A stretch of DNA of 64,000 bases from Gari tellinella (GCA_922989275.2 OV277863.1:47784999-47848998), one strand, 5' to 3'. Numbered from the stretch's first letter, positions 10,564 through 21,110 are shown. Notes: generated by a model not told the origin, from the letters alone. Made by a program: numbers and translations.

Positions 10564-10765
10564 GGAGCCTCCATGGCCCATTGGTTATAGTCACTCTGAC
10601 TGACAATCACTTAGCTCCTTACCACTGCGGGTTCCAATTCCATTATGGGCACTTCAGATTTTTCATTTGGGGAAACTTCCCAGCTAATTTGGTTCTACAC
10701 AGTTGTCAATTTGTGGCTGAAACAGTGTATGAATGGAGTCTAGGGTCTTTCTCCACCTGAAATTA
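10564..10765 (+). mobile_element. tRNA-derived SINE head
   Basis: A-box-like TGGCCCATTGGTTA at about 10573-10586 and B-box-like GGTTCCAATTCC at about 10629-10640, spaced as in a tRNA promoter, then a non-tRNA body. The sequence runs directly into the 73-bp array, whose unit is evidently the SINE's 3' tail. No intact cloverleaf, so not a working tRNA gene. Confidence 0.65.
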
Positions 10766-11495
10766 GCTGGACACCAAGATATGACTGAAATACTGTTAAA
10801 GTGATGTAAAATCATAATAAATCAAATCAAATCATAATCCTGGACATCGAGATATGACTGAAATACTGTTAAAGTGATGTAAAATCATAATAAATCAAAT
10901 CAAATCATAATCCTGGACATCGAGATATGACTGAAATACTATTAAAGTGATGTAAAATCATAATAAATCAAATCAAATCATAATCCTGGACATCGAGATA
11001 TGACTGAAATACTGTTAAAGTGATGTAAAATCATAATAAATCAAATCAAATCATAATCCTGGACATCGAGGTATGACTGAAATACTGTTAAAGTGATGTA
11101 AAATCATAATAAATCAAATCAAATCATAATCCTGGACATCGAGATATGACTGAAATACTGTTAAAGTGATGTAAAATCATAATAAATCAAATCAAATCAT
11201 AATCCTGGACATCGAGATATGACTGAAATACTGTTAAAGTGATGTAAAATCATAATAAATCAAATCAAATCATAATCCTGGACATCGAGATATGACTGAA
11301 ATACTGTTAAAGTGATGTAAAATCATAATAAATCAAATCAAATCATAATCCTGGACATCGAGATATGACTGAAATACTATTAAAGTGATGTAAAATCATA
11401 ATAAATCAAATCAAATCATAATCCTGGACATCGAGATATGACTGAAATACTGTTAAAGTGATGTAAAATCATAATAAATCAAATCAAATCATAAT
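10766..11495 (+). repeat. 10 x 73-bp tandem array from SINE tail
   Basis: Ten units of exactly 73 bp (730 bp). The first unit differs most (GCTGGACACCAAG instead of CCTGGACATCGAG); the others differ by single bases, for example ACTATTAAAG in units 3 and 9 and GAGGTATGAC in unit 5. Each ends with (AATCA)n-like sequence, so array growth probably involved the A-rich tail. Very low divergence implies recent expansion. Confidence 0.9.
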
Positions 11496-11942
11496 CCTTT
11501 CACAGCTTTAATATTGTCGGATGTCCATTGAACTTTTTTCTGTTAGCTTTTGACTGGTAAATAGTTATATCCTGATCAAATGCCATATTAAACTATATTA
11601 ATCTATTGCAAACTTAGTTTGCAAACACAAAGCTCTTAAAAATACCAATAGATAATCTTTGCTTGAGCTTCATCCAACTATAAGCAGTCACAATACCTTA
11701 AGTTAAGTGTTATGGATAGAAAGGCTAAAAGAATTGTCAATAACCATTCATTATGAATGTCCATCTATCATAATTTAAATGGAAGTTCTCAAACATTCTT
11801 AAATTGCTTGTGGCATTCTACGCTTGCAATATCATAATTTATGACTGTAGTTTGTCACCTTTTGCATGGAAGTTAAGATATAAAGTTGTTAAAACAATGT
11901 TAAACAGTATATAAAGATAAACCAACCGGCCAGCAACTCGTT
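11496..11942. other. No gene seen
   Basis: A small B2-like scrap at about 11740-11790 ('cattatgaatgtccatctatcat'); otherwise unassigned. Confidence 0.35.
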
Positions 11943-12165
11943 TAAATACTCTGAAACTGCACATGGCAAATTTATATTCCAGTTTTCAATTCAGTGTTGC
12001 ATATTTGGACAATTTAGGGGTGTTTCTTTCAATACATACCAAAATAACAATACAAACAGTGTAGAACCTGATCAGAGGGCTCCTGTAGAAGCTGTCTGAT
12101 CTGGGTCATAGGACTGTTTGCATAGGACAAGGCAGTGTACTCTTCTGTATGCTAAAAGTGTAGTG
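11943..12165. mobile_element. Family B MITE, decayed
   Basis: Hairpin 12052-12122 (GATCAGAGGGCTCCTGTAGA opposite AGCTGTCTGATC) is a B/B2 mixture with mispairs. Outer parts are recognisable but without clear TTAA. Confidence 0.5.
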
Positions 12166-13237
12166 GTGAGGTCACATTGTGCTCTCTTATTGTCAGTGTA
12201 ACACACCATAATTTAGAATTTCAGCAGCAGTGCAATATATCAGGAGCATTGTTCTAATGGTACAATTTGTAAGGCAAAAACTTAGTAGGCAAGACTTGAT
12301 AATAAAGACAAAATGCTCAATTTATCTCTTAGTATCCTTGTGGCTATGGAAAATGTGTGAATTATATGCTCCGACAAGACATTCGGAAGCAATTTTACAA
12401 GGGGTGGAACATTTTAGTGCTCTAGCATGTATTTAAATGTGCTATTAAAGTCAGAAACATTTACTTATAACATCATTTAGCCTAATGGAGATTTGCAGAG
12501 GTGATGCTAAGTCTAAGAAGGTTCAGCATATGCCAATGTATTTCAGGGTTTCCGATAGGAGCAAGACTTGCTAGTATACTAATTGTTTTCAAAGATTTCT
12601 CCTTAATGTTTACACAAAGCCCTTTATAATTACTGCTAATTAGAATTGTCACCAGGTAGTGATTCTAACTGAATAGTCAAGTCTTAGGGTAAGGAGAAAT
12701 GAGGATTTCAGTTTGTGGAATACTCTCCTAATCTGCAGCTCTGGAATTTCAAGTGCTATATAACTTCCAAAACGATTGTCCCTTGCTTATATGGCAATTC
12801 AGGCTTCTATACTATATGTTAAGATAATAGCTTTTTCTCTTTACAAACTGTGCCACAAGATCAGTGTTAGAAGTTGTATTAGTAATGAAATGACACACGC
12901 AAAGAAAAAAAGAAATGTATTTCCTTTGCCTATGGTGTCCTGTGATTTTGTTTGTAAGCTTGGCTGATTAAAAAAACTTGCTTTGTCAGCCATATAATGA
13001 ACAAACACTGAGGACCAGGTTGTAGGAGCTTTCTGTATTAGTTTTGTTTTTGTTTTAAAGATGCTGCCATTATATGAGACTTCCAAATGCTTTCTTTTTT
13101 AATTGTCAAGTAACAAATTTTGACTTTTTATAAGTTTCTCTGTACTGTATAAGAAAAATTACAAATGTTGATCACGTTTGATGGGCTACATTGCACATTG
13201 AACAGTTGAAAATTTATTATAGTACTGCAGTCTTCTG
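12166..13237. other. No gene; one decayed C element
   Basis: 12625-12745 carries C-like pieces ('ctaattagaattgtcaccag', 'aatactctcctaatctgcagctctgga'). Open frames at 12230-12436 and 12776-12967 have no recognisable domain. Confidence 0.4.
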
Positions 13238-13450
13238 TTAACCCTTTGCCTGCTGGTCGCGGCTTTATTGATTCTTGCAAACAGTTTAGATCCAGATCAG
13301 ACACCGCGTAACGCGGTGTCTGATCTGGATCCAAACTGTTTGACACTCTTCTTTAGGTTTCTTTACTTAAGAAATGTATAAATCTAAATTTAACGAACTT
13401 TGCAGACGACAATTTCGAAGCAGACGACATCACCGCAGGATAAGGGTTAA
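13238..13450. mobile_element. Family D MITE
   Basis: TTAACCCTTTGCCTGC left, GGATAAGGGTTAA right. Hairpin at about 13278-13343: AGATCAGACACCGCG paired with CGCGGTGTCTGATCT. Sub-terminal 'gcagacgac' motifs at about 13402-13430. Confidence 0.85.
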
Positions 13451-13507
13451 TATGCACCTACTATAATGTGTATTGCTATAGAGTCATATTCTGTCTGAGT
13501 GATGTGA

Positions 13508-13722
13508 CTAACTCTTTGCATGCTTGTTGTACTGTGAAACTACGAAAGCCTTTGCAAATCCTGATAAGATGCAGTGTAATGCGGTTCTCATCAGGATCCA
13601 AAATGTTGGACACTCTGACCATATTTTAAAAATAATTTTTCAAAAATTGTTGTTTTACAACAGTAGAAAATTACATTTGTTACAAATAAAAATAAATAAA
13701 AATTAAACGTTCAAAGAGTTAA
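13508..13722. mobile_element. Family D MITE, decayed
   Basis: CTAACTCTTTGCATGC left (TTAA mutated), CAAAGAGTTAA right. The stem near 13550-13610 has several mismatches (GATAAGATGCAGTG opposite GCGGTTCTCATC). Confidence 0.65.
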
Positions 13723-14010
13723 CTATGTTCATGCTGCGATGTTAAAAATAACCGATGCAGTTAAGTTATTGCTTTCCTCTCTTTGTACTTAACTTAACAC
13801 TATGAACAATATGAGACACTCAGACAATTATAACGGCTGAAAATGTCATCTAGTTATGACATTGCTTTGGTGTCCTTTATAGTTACAGAAATAAAATAAC
13901 AAGAAACAAACAGTTTGCATTTTGACCAGGCTCTATAATTACTACAGAATGTTGGGTCTGTAATCAGGATCCAATTAATTTCTATGGAAATGTCCCTGCA
14001 ATACAGGATT

Positions 14011-14260
14011 TTAACTCTTTCCTCCCTGAAACTTTAAATGGACAATTCCAGTTTCCATTTTGGTCTAGTCCATTTCTGACTTTTAAGGGTTGTTTTTGTC
14101 AATGTTTGGCATTTTGTCAAACAGTGAAGACCCTGATCAGAGGGCTCCTTTCGGAGCCCTCTGATCTGGGTCTTCACTGTTTGCACAGGACAAGAGTACT
14201 ATTCACATGTACACTGTTTTAAAAGACGCCTATATGCGGGATTAGGGTTCAAAGAGTTAA
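14011..14260. mobile_element. Family B MITE, near-intact
   Basis: TTAACTCTTTCCTCCCTGAA to GGGTTCAAAGAGTTAA, exactly 250 bp. Hairpin 14116-14185 is almost perfect, GGGCTCC-TTTC-GGAGCCC. Confidence 0.85.
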
Positions 14261-14297
14261 TTGGTCGAAGACAATCTAAATTAGGTGTTCAAAACAT

Positions 14298-14480
14298 TAC
14301 AGCAAAACCTTTCTATTGTCAGAAGACAACTTAGTCATGGATAATGTTATGGACAGGTGACAGCTGAAAGCAAGGAGCTTTCTGCTTAAATACTTTCATC
14401 TCGATTTAAGCTGTGCCAGCTTTAAACAGAAGTCCTATTCAGAGAGGTTGTTGTAATAGCGACTAGGCTTTTGCTAAATA
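14298..14480. mobile_element. Family A2 MITE, decayed
   Basis: TACAGCAAAACCTTTCTATTG-like left end, GACAGGTGACAGCTGAAAGC, tip GGAGCTTTCTGCTT, right flank AGAGAGGTTGTTGTAATAG. Part of the left stem arm is deleted. Confidence 0.5.
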
Positions 14481-14913
14481 TTACATATATTACCCAAAGC
14501 TTAATTAAAACTCAAAACATGGCATTCCGCAGTTTTATTCTTGAATTTATTTCATCCAATATTTCTCCACTTCGTTCTTGACTGCAGAAATAAAATGAAC
14601 GAACCGAGCATAACGAGTGTGACATCTCTGATTTATGCCGCAATTAGATTGCAACCAGAAAGTTGACAAAGGCAAAGAATAGCATCTCGGACGTAAAGAA
14701 AACACCAGTCTTTGTACCATTAGGCAGAGATTCATTTTCTGTTGTGAATTGACACTTTTGATTTATTTTCTACAAATTCTCATTATTGGGAAGACAACAT
14801 ATTTATGGTGGATATCTACGGACTACATAACTTGTTACTTAGCATCAATGGTTTTACATTACTGTGGTATAAATTGTCATATGAAGAACATTTATCACTA
14901 CCATATCCTTTTA
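14481..14913. other. No gene seen
   Basis: Open frames of 62 and 79 codons here match nothing I recognise; slightly GC-richer at 14575-14710. Confidence 0.35.
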
Positions 14914-15129
14914 TTAACCCCTTTCCCTGCTATAATATTATCTGCTTCACAATTGTTGTCCGCAATCATTTTTGATGTTTCATTTTAAAGCAATTTTAAC
15001 TTAATAAATCTAAACATGAAGGTCAAACAGATTGGATCCTGATCAGACGCCGCATAATGCGGCGTCTGATCTGGATCCAAGCTGTTTGACAAATTCTAGT
15101 AAAGTCGTAACTAGCTAGTAAAGGGTTAA
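14914..15129. mobile_element. Family D MITE, near-intact
   Basis: TTAACCCCTTTCCCTGCTA to GCTAGTAAAGGGTTAA. Hairpin 15027-15090 pairs GATCAGACGCCGCA with TGCGGCGTCTGATC; a single C/T difference lower in the stem. Confidence 0.85.
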
Positions 15130-15267
15130 TACTGAAAAAAGCTTTTTGCATTAATATCTCTTATGATGCTTTGGTAAAGAGTGAAGCGTGTACTCTATAG
15201 TGTAAGATTCCGTACAATATACAATGTACTACGTTATAATTATGTAATTACAATTTCTCTCTTTCCT

Positions 15268-15413
15268 AAATCTTCACAAAACCCTATGGATTTTTACTAC
15301 ACATTCAGATTGTCTTTTTGAGATGATTCTAATGAGTAGTGACAACATGGATTTGTGGAGTTACTTAAGGAATTGAGTGTCAGAAAAACTCTCCCTATCT
15401 AAAGGGCTCTGTA
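15268..15413. mobile_element. Family C remnant
   Basis: GATTCTAATGAGTAGTGACA plus CTCTCCCTATCTAAAGGGCT at the right; left part decayed. Confidence 0.5.
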
Positions 15414-15448
15414 TATTGCAATATGTAAACTTCCTATTGCAGAAAACT

Positions 15449-15701
15449 TTAACCCATTACTCCATAGGTACACATTTTCAGTCCTTTAATTTGTTCTTCC
15501 GCTGCAGAAAATAGTTTCAATTTATACAGTGATGCGTATATGCATCATAACAAATACATTCTATATTCTAGCAGATGATAGCTTAAAGCAGGCTGAAAGT
15601 AGAGCAGAATGTGCCTTATTAGGCATATGCATACTACTTTACTTTCAATCTGCTTTAAGTGGAAACATATCTTCAATACTAGAAACAGGCTATGGAGTAA
15701 G
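15449..15701. mobile_element. Family A MITE
   Basis: TTAACCCATTACTCCATAG left; right end GGCTATGGAGTAAGCC without TTAA. Hairpin 15580-15658 has an enlarged, partly unpaired tip (GCCTTATTAGGCATATGCAT). Confidence 0.7.
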
Positions 15702-15820
15702 CCAAAGTCAATGTCCTCAAGATGGTCTTAATGACGTCTGAGGTATTAACGAAAGTTAACAGTAATTGTCATGTAATTAACACTTAAAATGATTATACAT
15801 TGTACAATCCATGTTGACAA

Positions 15821-16088
15821 TTAACCCTTTACCTTATAGAAGCGCCTTTTAACGCATTCCGTTTAATCCTCCGAGGAAGAAAATAGTTCCAATCTATACA
15901 GTCATGAAAATGTATCAGAAGAAATATTTTCTTAATTCTAGTAGGTGGTAACTTAAAGGAGGCTGAAAATAAAGCAGAATGCGCCTTAGGGCGCAATTTG
16001 CTTTACTTTTAACCTGCTTTACTTTTAACCTGCTTTAAATAGTCACCTATTTTCAAATCTAGAAACAGGCTATAGCGTAAAGGGTTAA
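15821..16088. mobile_element. Family A MITE with duplicated arm segment
   Basis: TTAACCCTTTACCTTATAGA to GTAAAGGGTTAA. One hairpin arm carries a 17-bp direct duplication (TTTACTTTTAACCTGCT twice, about 16001-16034), making the stem asymmetric. Confidence 0.75.
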
Positions 16089-16161
16089 CCATTGGTCATC
16101 TGTATGCACTAGAACAGACACAACTTCTAATTAAACCTGCAATGGTAGCATTAATGGTGTT

Positions 16162-16388
16162 GTTGAAAACACTGTAGACCTAGATCAGACATCTCCTTCA
16201 AAGGCTATCTGATCATGGGCTGCACTGTTTTCTTATTCTGATTTTCTTTCAGCCTGCTTTAAGCAACCATCTACTAGGATATAGAAAATATGGATTCATA
16301 TTCATCACTGTACAAAGAGGGACTATCTTTTACCATGGAGGCTTATTTTAAAGGCATTAAAAGGCATATCTATAGGGTAATGGGTTAA
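16162..16388. mobile_element. B2-type hairpin fused to a right half of A
   Basis: 16162-16230 is a decayed GATCAGACATCTCC hairpin; 16232-16388 is the A right half ending GGGTAATGGGTTAA (TTAA 16385-16388). Junction near 16232 looks like deletion between two elements. Confidence 0.55.
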
Positions 16389-16440
16389 AGCAGCAATATT
16401 GGTGATATTGGTACAACTCATCCAGTAAAGCTTGTTTATA

Positions 16441-16645
16441 ATGTATCAGGGTTCCAGATAAGGGGGCGTAAACTGAACAAATCCAGCATTTTCTCACTTA
16501 TTTCAGCACCAAATCCTATGGTCTTACTACTCATTAGAATCGTCTCTTCGAGACGATTCTAATGAGTAGTGACACCATAGGGTTTAAAGCAGAAATAAAG
16601 ATTTTAATTTTTGAAGTACTCCCCTTATCTGGAACCCTGATGTAT
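16441..16645. mobile_element. Family C MITE with 6-bp duplication ATGTAT
   Basis: Element 16447-16639, bounded by ATGTAT at 16441-16446 and 16640-16645. Ends CAGGGTTCCAGATAAGG and complement. Centre: ACTCATTAGAATCGTCTC with complement, then TAGGGTTT. Confidence 0.85.
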
Positions 16646-16873
16646 ACTGTTGGTACAGTTATTTACATACAGGTCATGCAGAGCTAGCGAGTTAACTACT
16701 CCGTAATAGTTGTGTTTAACGGGAAATCTATATGGTATGGAAATAAGAAGGATGACCTGACAAGATAAACATGCAATTTTTGTTAATGTGAAATCGGAGA
16801 AATGCATAATATGACCTAAGGTCACCGTAATCAATGACAGACCATTTTCTTGTTTCTCTTGAACGTGTCTCCA

Positions 16874-17124
16874 TTAATCCTTCTACTGCTGAATATTCAT
16901 ACATAATACTATTCCCACTGTGAATATCTTTCATCTGAGTTATTACATTGGCTAATAATATAAGGAAACATCTTCCCATAATAGAAATACTCATTTCAGA
17001 CAGATCCTATAATGTAACAAGAAATCAGTGCAAACCCTGATCAGACAATTACTTTAGGAGCTGTCTGATCAGGGTCTACACTTTTTTGAAAAAGTGTCAA
17101 CATAAACTAATAGCAGGAGAAGGG
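16874..17124. mobile_element. Family B2 MITE
   Basis: TTAATCCTTCTACTGCTGAA start; right end AGCAGGAGAAGGGAT lacks a clear TTAA. Hairpin 17021-17095 (GATCAGACAATTACTTTAGG / AGCTGTCTGATC), mispaired at the tip. Confidence 0.65.
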
Positions 17125-17198
17125 ATATATATATATAAACAATATTTAATGGGACAATCATTACTTGGAATTTGCTTTAAATAAGAAATAAAAGATTA

Positions 17199-17318
17199 TA
17201 CCAGTGTATTATCATGCCGTAGAACAAAATTGGGTTGGAGTTGAGATGTGTAGTGATTCAATTACCAACATCCCAACAAATACCTGTGTTCTATTGCACG
17301 ATAATACACTGGTGTGAA
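17199..17318. mobile_element. Small terminal-inverted-repeat element
   Basis: ACCAGTGTATTATCATGCCG at the left and its near-complement ending CACTGGT at the right; about 25 of 27 terminal bases pair. Length about 120 bp. Unlike the other families, its palindrome is terminal. No clear target duplication. Confidence 0.5.
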
Positions 17319-17864
17319 TTTATTATTTTGATTCTAACAGTACAATTTAACTACATTTGCACCAATGCAATGGCGCTACATTTCTTGGTGCATGAATTAT
17401 CGAAGTCATATTACACCACATATATATGTTAAGTATGTGCATGTTTTATAGTGAAATTTGAATATTGATTTGCTTCTCCTTAGTTTATATCAGGGTGTGT
17501 TAAAATAAAGTTTTGACAATTGATGTTTGACCAAACTTAATCCAGGGCTCCTGATTAGTCAGGCAGACATACTTTTATCATTTTTAACGTATTCCTACAT
17601 GAAATCATACTCATTCCACTATTCCATTTTTAGTTTGCCCGCTTGCACTGATGTTCACATTAGCAATTTCAAGAAAGTATTTACAATTTCTATGCTTGTT
17701 GACCACAGCTTTCTCTTCATCTTGATCTCAGCCTCTGCGTTTTAGTTTGGAAATGTGCACTTAAGTTTTGAAAAAATGCCTACAACTTCTAACTTAAAGC
17801 TTTCATATCTGGTGAACAAATACCTTGTGAAAAAATAATCAGTTTATGTTGATTTTTAGTGCTG
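17319..17864. other. No gene seen
   Basis: Open frame at 17527-17745 (72 codons) has no recognisable domain. Confidence 0.35.
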
Positions 17865-17935
17865 AAGGGGGCCCTCTGATCAGGGTCTACACTGTTTGCA
17901 AAATATACTTATAATAGCCAATTTCCATCATAGAA
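17865..17935. mobile_element. Family B half-hairpin
   Basis: Only one arm is present (GGGCCCTCTGATCAGGGTCT ... CACTGTTTGC). Confidence 0.5.
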
Positions 17936-18019
17936 TGGGTTAGAATTTCACATCATGACGTTCCTAAAAGTTTTGTTGGAAATTTCAGACCGCATTGAGT
18001 CATTGACATACAATGTAGT

Positions 18020-18233
18020 TTAACCCCTAGCCCGCCAAATAAATTGTCGTCTGCTATATTTCTCGTCTGCTTCAAGTTTCAAAGTGCTTCAAAATTGCTA
18101 AAAATTGCTGAAAATGTTGTCCGAGTGTCAAACAGCTTGGATCCGGATGAGACGCCGAGTTACTCGGCGTCTCATCCTGATCCAAGCTGTTTGCATATGG
18201 AGCTATAGTCGTGACTGGCAGGCTAAGGGTTAA
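18020..18233. mobile_element. Family D MITE, D-CTCGG subtype
   Basis: TTAACCCCTAGCCCGCCAAA to CAGGCTAAGGGTTAA. Hairpin 18131-18192: GGATGAGACGCCGAG paired with CTCGGCGTCTCATCC. Two very close copies lie at 20573 and 53346, so this subtype is young. Confidence 0.9.
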
Positions 18234-18596
18234 TATAAATTATCGGCCATATATATTTAGCTATTTATTGACCCGCAAAATTTAGCTATTTATTTCAAAG
18301 ATACATGAGCTATTTCTTGTAATTTGCCTATGCCACAAATTCTTCTTTGAAGCACTAAAAAATGGTGGAACCTGTGACCTTATATTAAGCGTTTTCTTTA
18401 ATTTGATATTTGTTCATTTGATAGAGATACAACAACTACTTTGATCTCAGATGCATTCATTATGTAAGTAATCTTAATGGAGGTGAATTGAGGACATCTT
18501 TTCAATATAGAGTAATTGATTTCAGATTCATAGCTTCAGCATTGGTTGAAAACTAGTTTTCAAGGTTTCATAGTTTTATCGTATCTCTCATTGAAT
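18234..18596. other. No gene seen
   Basis: AT-rich; nothing recognised. Confidence 0.35.
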
Positions 18597-18706
18597 ACAG
18601 TAAACCCCCACTATTATCACAACTAGAATGAAGGCTAATTGATTGTATACCAGACAGATGACAGCTTAAAGCAAGCTAGATGAAAGTAAAACAGAAAAAG
18701 CTCCAT
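18597..18706. mobile_element. Family A2, left half
   Basis: TACAGTAAACCCCCACTATT start, then GACAGATGACAGCTTAAAGC and one stem arm ending at AAAAAGCTCC. The other half is missing. Confidence 0.6.
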
Positions 18707-18988
18707 TTTAATTACCAAAATGTGAACCAGTCTACTTGGAATTCTGGGTATTTTAATAAATACTAGTCAAAATTGGCTAACGTTGTAGACCCTGATAATC
18801 CTGGCTAGGAAAAGACAGTCCAGTATGAATAAAAGGGAAATAATGATAAAAGAATACAGGGACTCTGCCAGTCTAGGTATTTGGCAGTGTAGACCAAACT
18901 CAGATACAGAACCTTGGGTGACAAAGATGTGTGGTCTGTTCAATGTTGCAATGCAATAACGCTGTTTATATTTTTTATATGTGAATAC
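18707..18988. other. No gene seen
   Basis: 18715-18815 resembles 47520-47610 ('atgaaccagtctacttggaattct...gataaatactgg'), an unclassified dispersed repeat with decayed B pieces. Confidence 0.4.
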
Positions 18989-19244
18989 TTAACCCTTTCC
19001 CCCATAGAAGCGCCTTTTAGCGCATATGATTTATTCCTCCGCTGAAGAAAATAGTTCCAATTTAATCAGTCATGAATATTTAGTATAGGGAATATTTTCT
19101 ATATTCTAGCACATGGAAGCTTAAAGCAGGCTGAAAGTAAAGCAGAATGCGCCTTAAGGCGCATTCTGCTTTACTTTCAATCTGCTTTAAGTGGTCACCT
19201 ATCTTCAATACTAGAAATAGGCTATCAGGTAAAGAAAGGGTTAT
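18989..19244. mobile_element. Family A MITE
   Basis: TTAACCCTTTCCCCCATAGA left; right GGTAAAGAAAGGGTTAT. Hairpin 19121-19190 perfect at the tip, GCGCCTTAAGGCGC. Confidence 0.8.
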
Positions 19245-19559
19245 TAGGAGAAGGGTAAAAATAGCCTCTTCTGATTGCAATACCAACTTCTCCTCAGTAT
19301 TTCTACAGTCAGCATTGTTCATAGATGTTCATAAATCAGAATGTAATAATAGCTTACATTCATAGCACATCATTTTGTGTCAGCAATCCAGTGATGTAGT
19401 AAATATGGGCAAACATAAATCTTGATTTTTCCTAAATGATTTCTGATAATTGATAGCTGTAGTGGGAAGGAGGAGGAGTACTTCTGCCTCTTATTTCTCT
19501 GTGTCCGATTGACCAGCTCCTGTATCAAGAGTTACAGCCAGAGGGTTATCCTTTACAAT

Positions 19560-19756
19560 TACAGTCAAACTTCGATATCTCGAACTCCCTTAACTCGAAC
19601 TTTTGGATATTTCGACATATGAACTGCATTATTTCATGCTCGGTTAAGTCGATCATACCCATATTTCAAAGTTAAAACGTGGCTTAGCCACGTTTTAACT
19701 TTGAAATACGGGTATGTTCTACTTAACCGAGTTCGAGATATCGAAGTTCAACTGTA
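19560..19756. mobile_element. Family F (TA) MITE, intact
   Basis: Flanked by TA at 19560-19561 and 19755-19756. Ends CAGTCAAACTTCGATATCTC and the complement; central hairpin 19655-19715 TTTCAAAGTTAAAACGTGGC with its complement. TA plus CAGTC-type ends fit the Tc1/mariner/pogo group. Confidence 0.8.
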
Positions 19757-19787
19757 TATTAAAACTTGTTAAAACTCTTAATTAGCA

Positions 19788-20005
19788 TGCTCGGTATTTT
19801 TTTTCGTCTGCAACAATTATTGTCATCTGCTATTATTCTAAAAATAGAATTTTCTAAATTTTTTATCAGAACAGGGGCAGTATCAAACAGTTTGGATCCT
19901 GATGAGACGTTGCATTATGCGGTGTCTCATCTGGATCCAAACTGTGTGCAAAGGTACGGTAATCACTGTGGTTGCCATACATGCCACTTGTATGCAAAGA
20001 GTTAA
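19788..20005. mobile_element. Family D MITE
   Basis: TTAATTAGCATGCTCGG to GTATGCAAAGAGTTAA. Hairpin 19885-19948 (GATGAGACGTTGCA opposite TGCGGTGTCTCATC), two wobble-type mismatches. Confidence 0.75.
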
Positions 20006-20009
20006 ATCT

Positions 20010-20160
20010 TAACCCCATAGCCTGTTTCTTAAGTTTTCAGTCTTGAAGACAGATGGTTGCTTGAAGCAGGCTGTAAGTAAAGCTCCTTTAGGAGCATTCT
20101 CTTGCGGACAGTAGTCATTAATGAGTTAACCCTTTCCCCCACAGCAATGGGGGACAAATT
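20010..20160. mobile_element. Family A fragments
   Basis: 20010-20105: decayed left half of A ending in AGCTCCTTTAGGAGCATTCT. 20124-20145: an A-type left end (TTAACCCTTTCCCCCACAG) cut off by the M element that follows. Confidence 0.5.
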
Positions 20161-20166
20161 GTTATA

Positions 20167-20467
20167 TACAGTGCTCCCTCCCTACAATGGCCCTTCCAAC
20201 AACGACTCACAACTTATTCATGACTGCAATGTATTCTGCTTAAAATTGTCATCTGCTGTTTCTCAAAGTTACATAATGGACATTTTGACAGAAAAAACCT
20301 TAATGACGATTGACAAATAGCTTGTATCAGGATCAGACGCCACCTAACCGGGCTTCTGATCTGGATTCAAGCTGTTTGCAAATATCCCTCGCTATAACGA
20401 CTTCCTCCGAACAATGCACACAATTTTTGTCTCCCGTTGGTTGTGGTTGTTGAGAGGGAGCACTGTA
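20167..20467. mobile_element. Family M (TA) MITE carrying a D-type hairpin
   Basis: TA at 20167-20168 and 20466-20467; ends CAGTGCTCCCTCCC and GAGGGAGCACTG. The central hairpin 20310-20378 (GATCAGACGCC ... TTCTGATCTGGATTCAAGCT) is that of family D although the ends are unrelated. Confidence 0.75.
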
Positions 20468-20489
20468 TTCATATCTATAGTAAAGTTAA

Positions 20490-20873
20490 ATCTCTCTATT
20501 AATTTTGATAATTACGACCAATAATCGACCATTAATTGAAGCTTCTTGATTGTATAACAAACAGGTGACAGCTTAACCCTTAGCCCGCCAAATAAATTGT
20601 TGTCTGCTATATTTCTCGTCTGCTTCAAGTTTCAAAGTGCTTCAAAGTTGCTCAAAATTGCTGAAAATGTTGTCCGAGTGTCAAACAGCTTGGATCCGGA
20701 TGAGACGCCGAGTTACTCGGCGTCTCATCCGGATCCAAGCTGTTTGCAGATGGAGCTATAGTCATGAGTGGCAGGCTAAGGGTTAAAACACTTTGCTTTA
20801 AGCAGTCACCTGCCTGAAGAACCTAATAATTATATCATCATGTAGTGGGCGCAATAGAGGGGTTCTAGTGTAA
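20490..20873. mobile_element. Family A2 element hosting a D MITE
   Basis: Left part 'taattacgaccaataat...acaggtgacagc', right part 'actttgctttaagcagtcacctgcctgaag'. Interrupted at a TTAA by the D copy at 20573-20786. Confidence 0.65.
20573..20786. mobile_element. Family D MITE, D-CTCGG subtype, nested
   Basis: TTAA at 20573-20576 and 20783-20786 duplicates the host's TTAA (GCTTAAAGC-type site). The stem of about 27 bp (GGATCCGGATGAGACGCCGA plus tip) is perfect. Confidence 0.9.
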
Positions 20874-21110
20874 TTATATGTTTCAATGCTGATTAAAGTA
20901 AAGCACAAAGTTTCTTAACATGTTTTTACGCTTTAATTCCCCAAAGGAAAATCCGTTCAACCCGTGACCTATTTCTCTTAGACATACATTTGCTACTACT
21001 GTGTCTTGTTTATAGAGTCTTGATAAACTTTTTCCTGCACTTTGCTAGATGGATGCATAAAGCAGACTGAAAAATAATAAAGAATTAAAGCTCCTGAAAT
21101 TTCTGCTTTC
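20874..21110. other. A2-like scraps
   Basis: 21040-21110 carries a degraded stem ('gatggatgcataaagcagactgaaaaataataaagaat', GCTCCTGAAATTTCTGCTTT). Confidence 0.35.

Noticed and set aside
10564..10640. A- and B-box-like pair considered as a tRNA gene
   Set aside because: No complete cloverleaf or acceptor stem; the sequence continues into a SINE body and tail.
10766..11495. Regular 73-bp repeats considered as a CRISPR array
   Set aside because: Units are contiguous with no variable spacers, in a eukaryotic SINE context; it is a simple tandem repeat.
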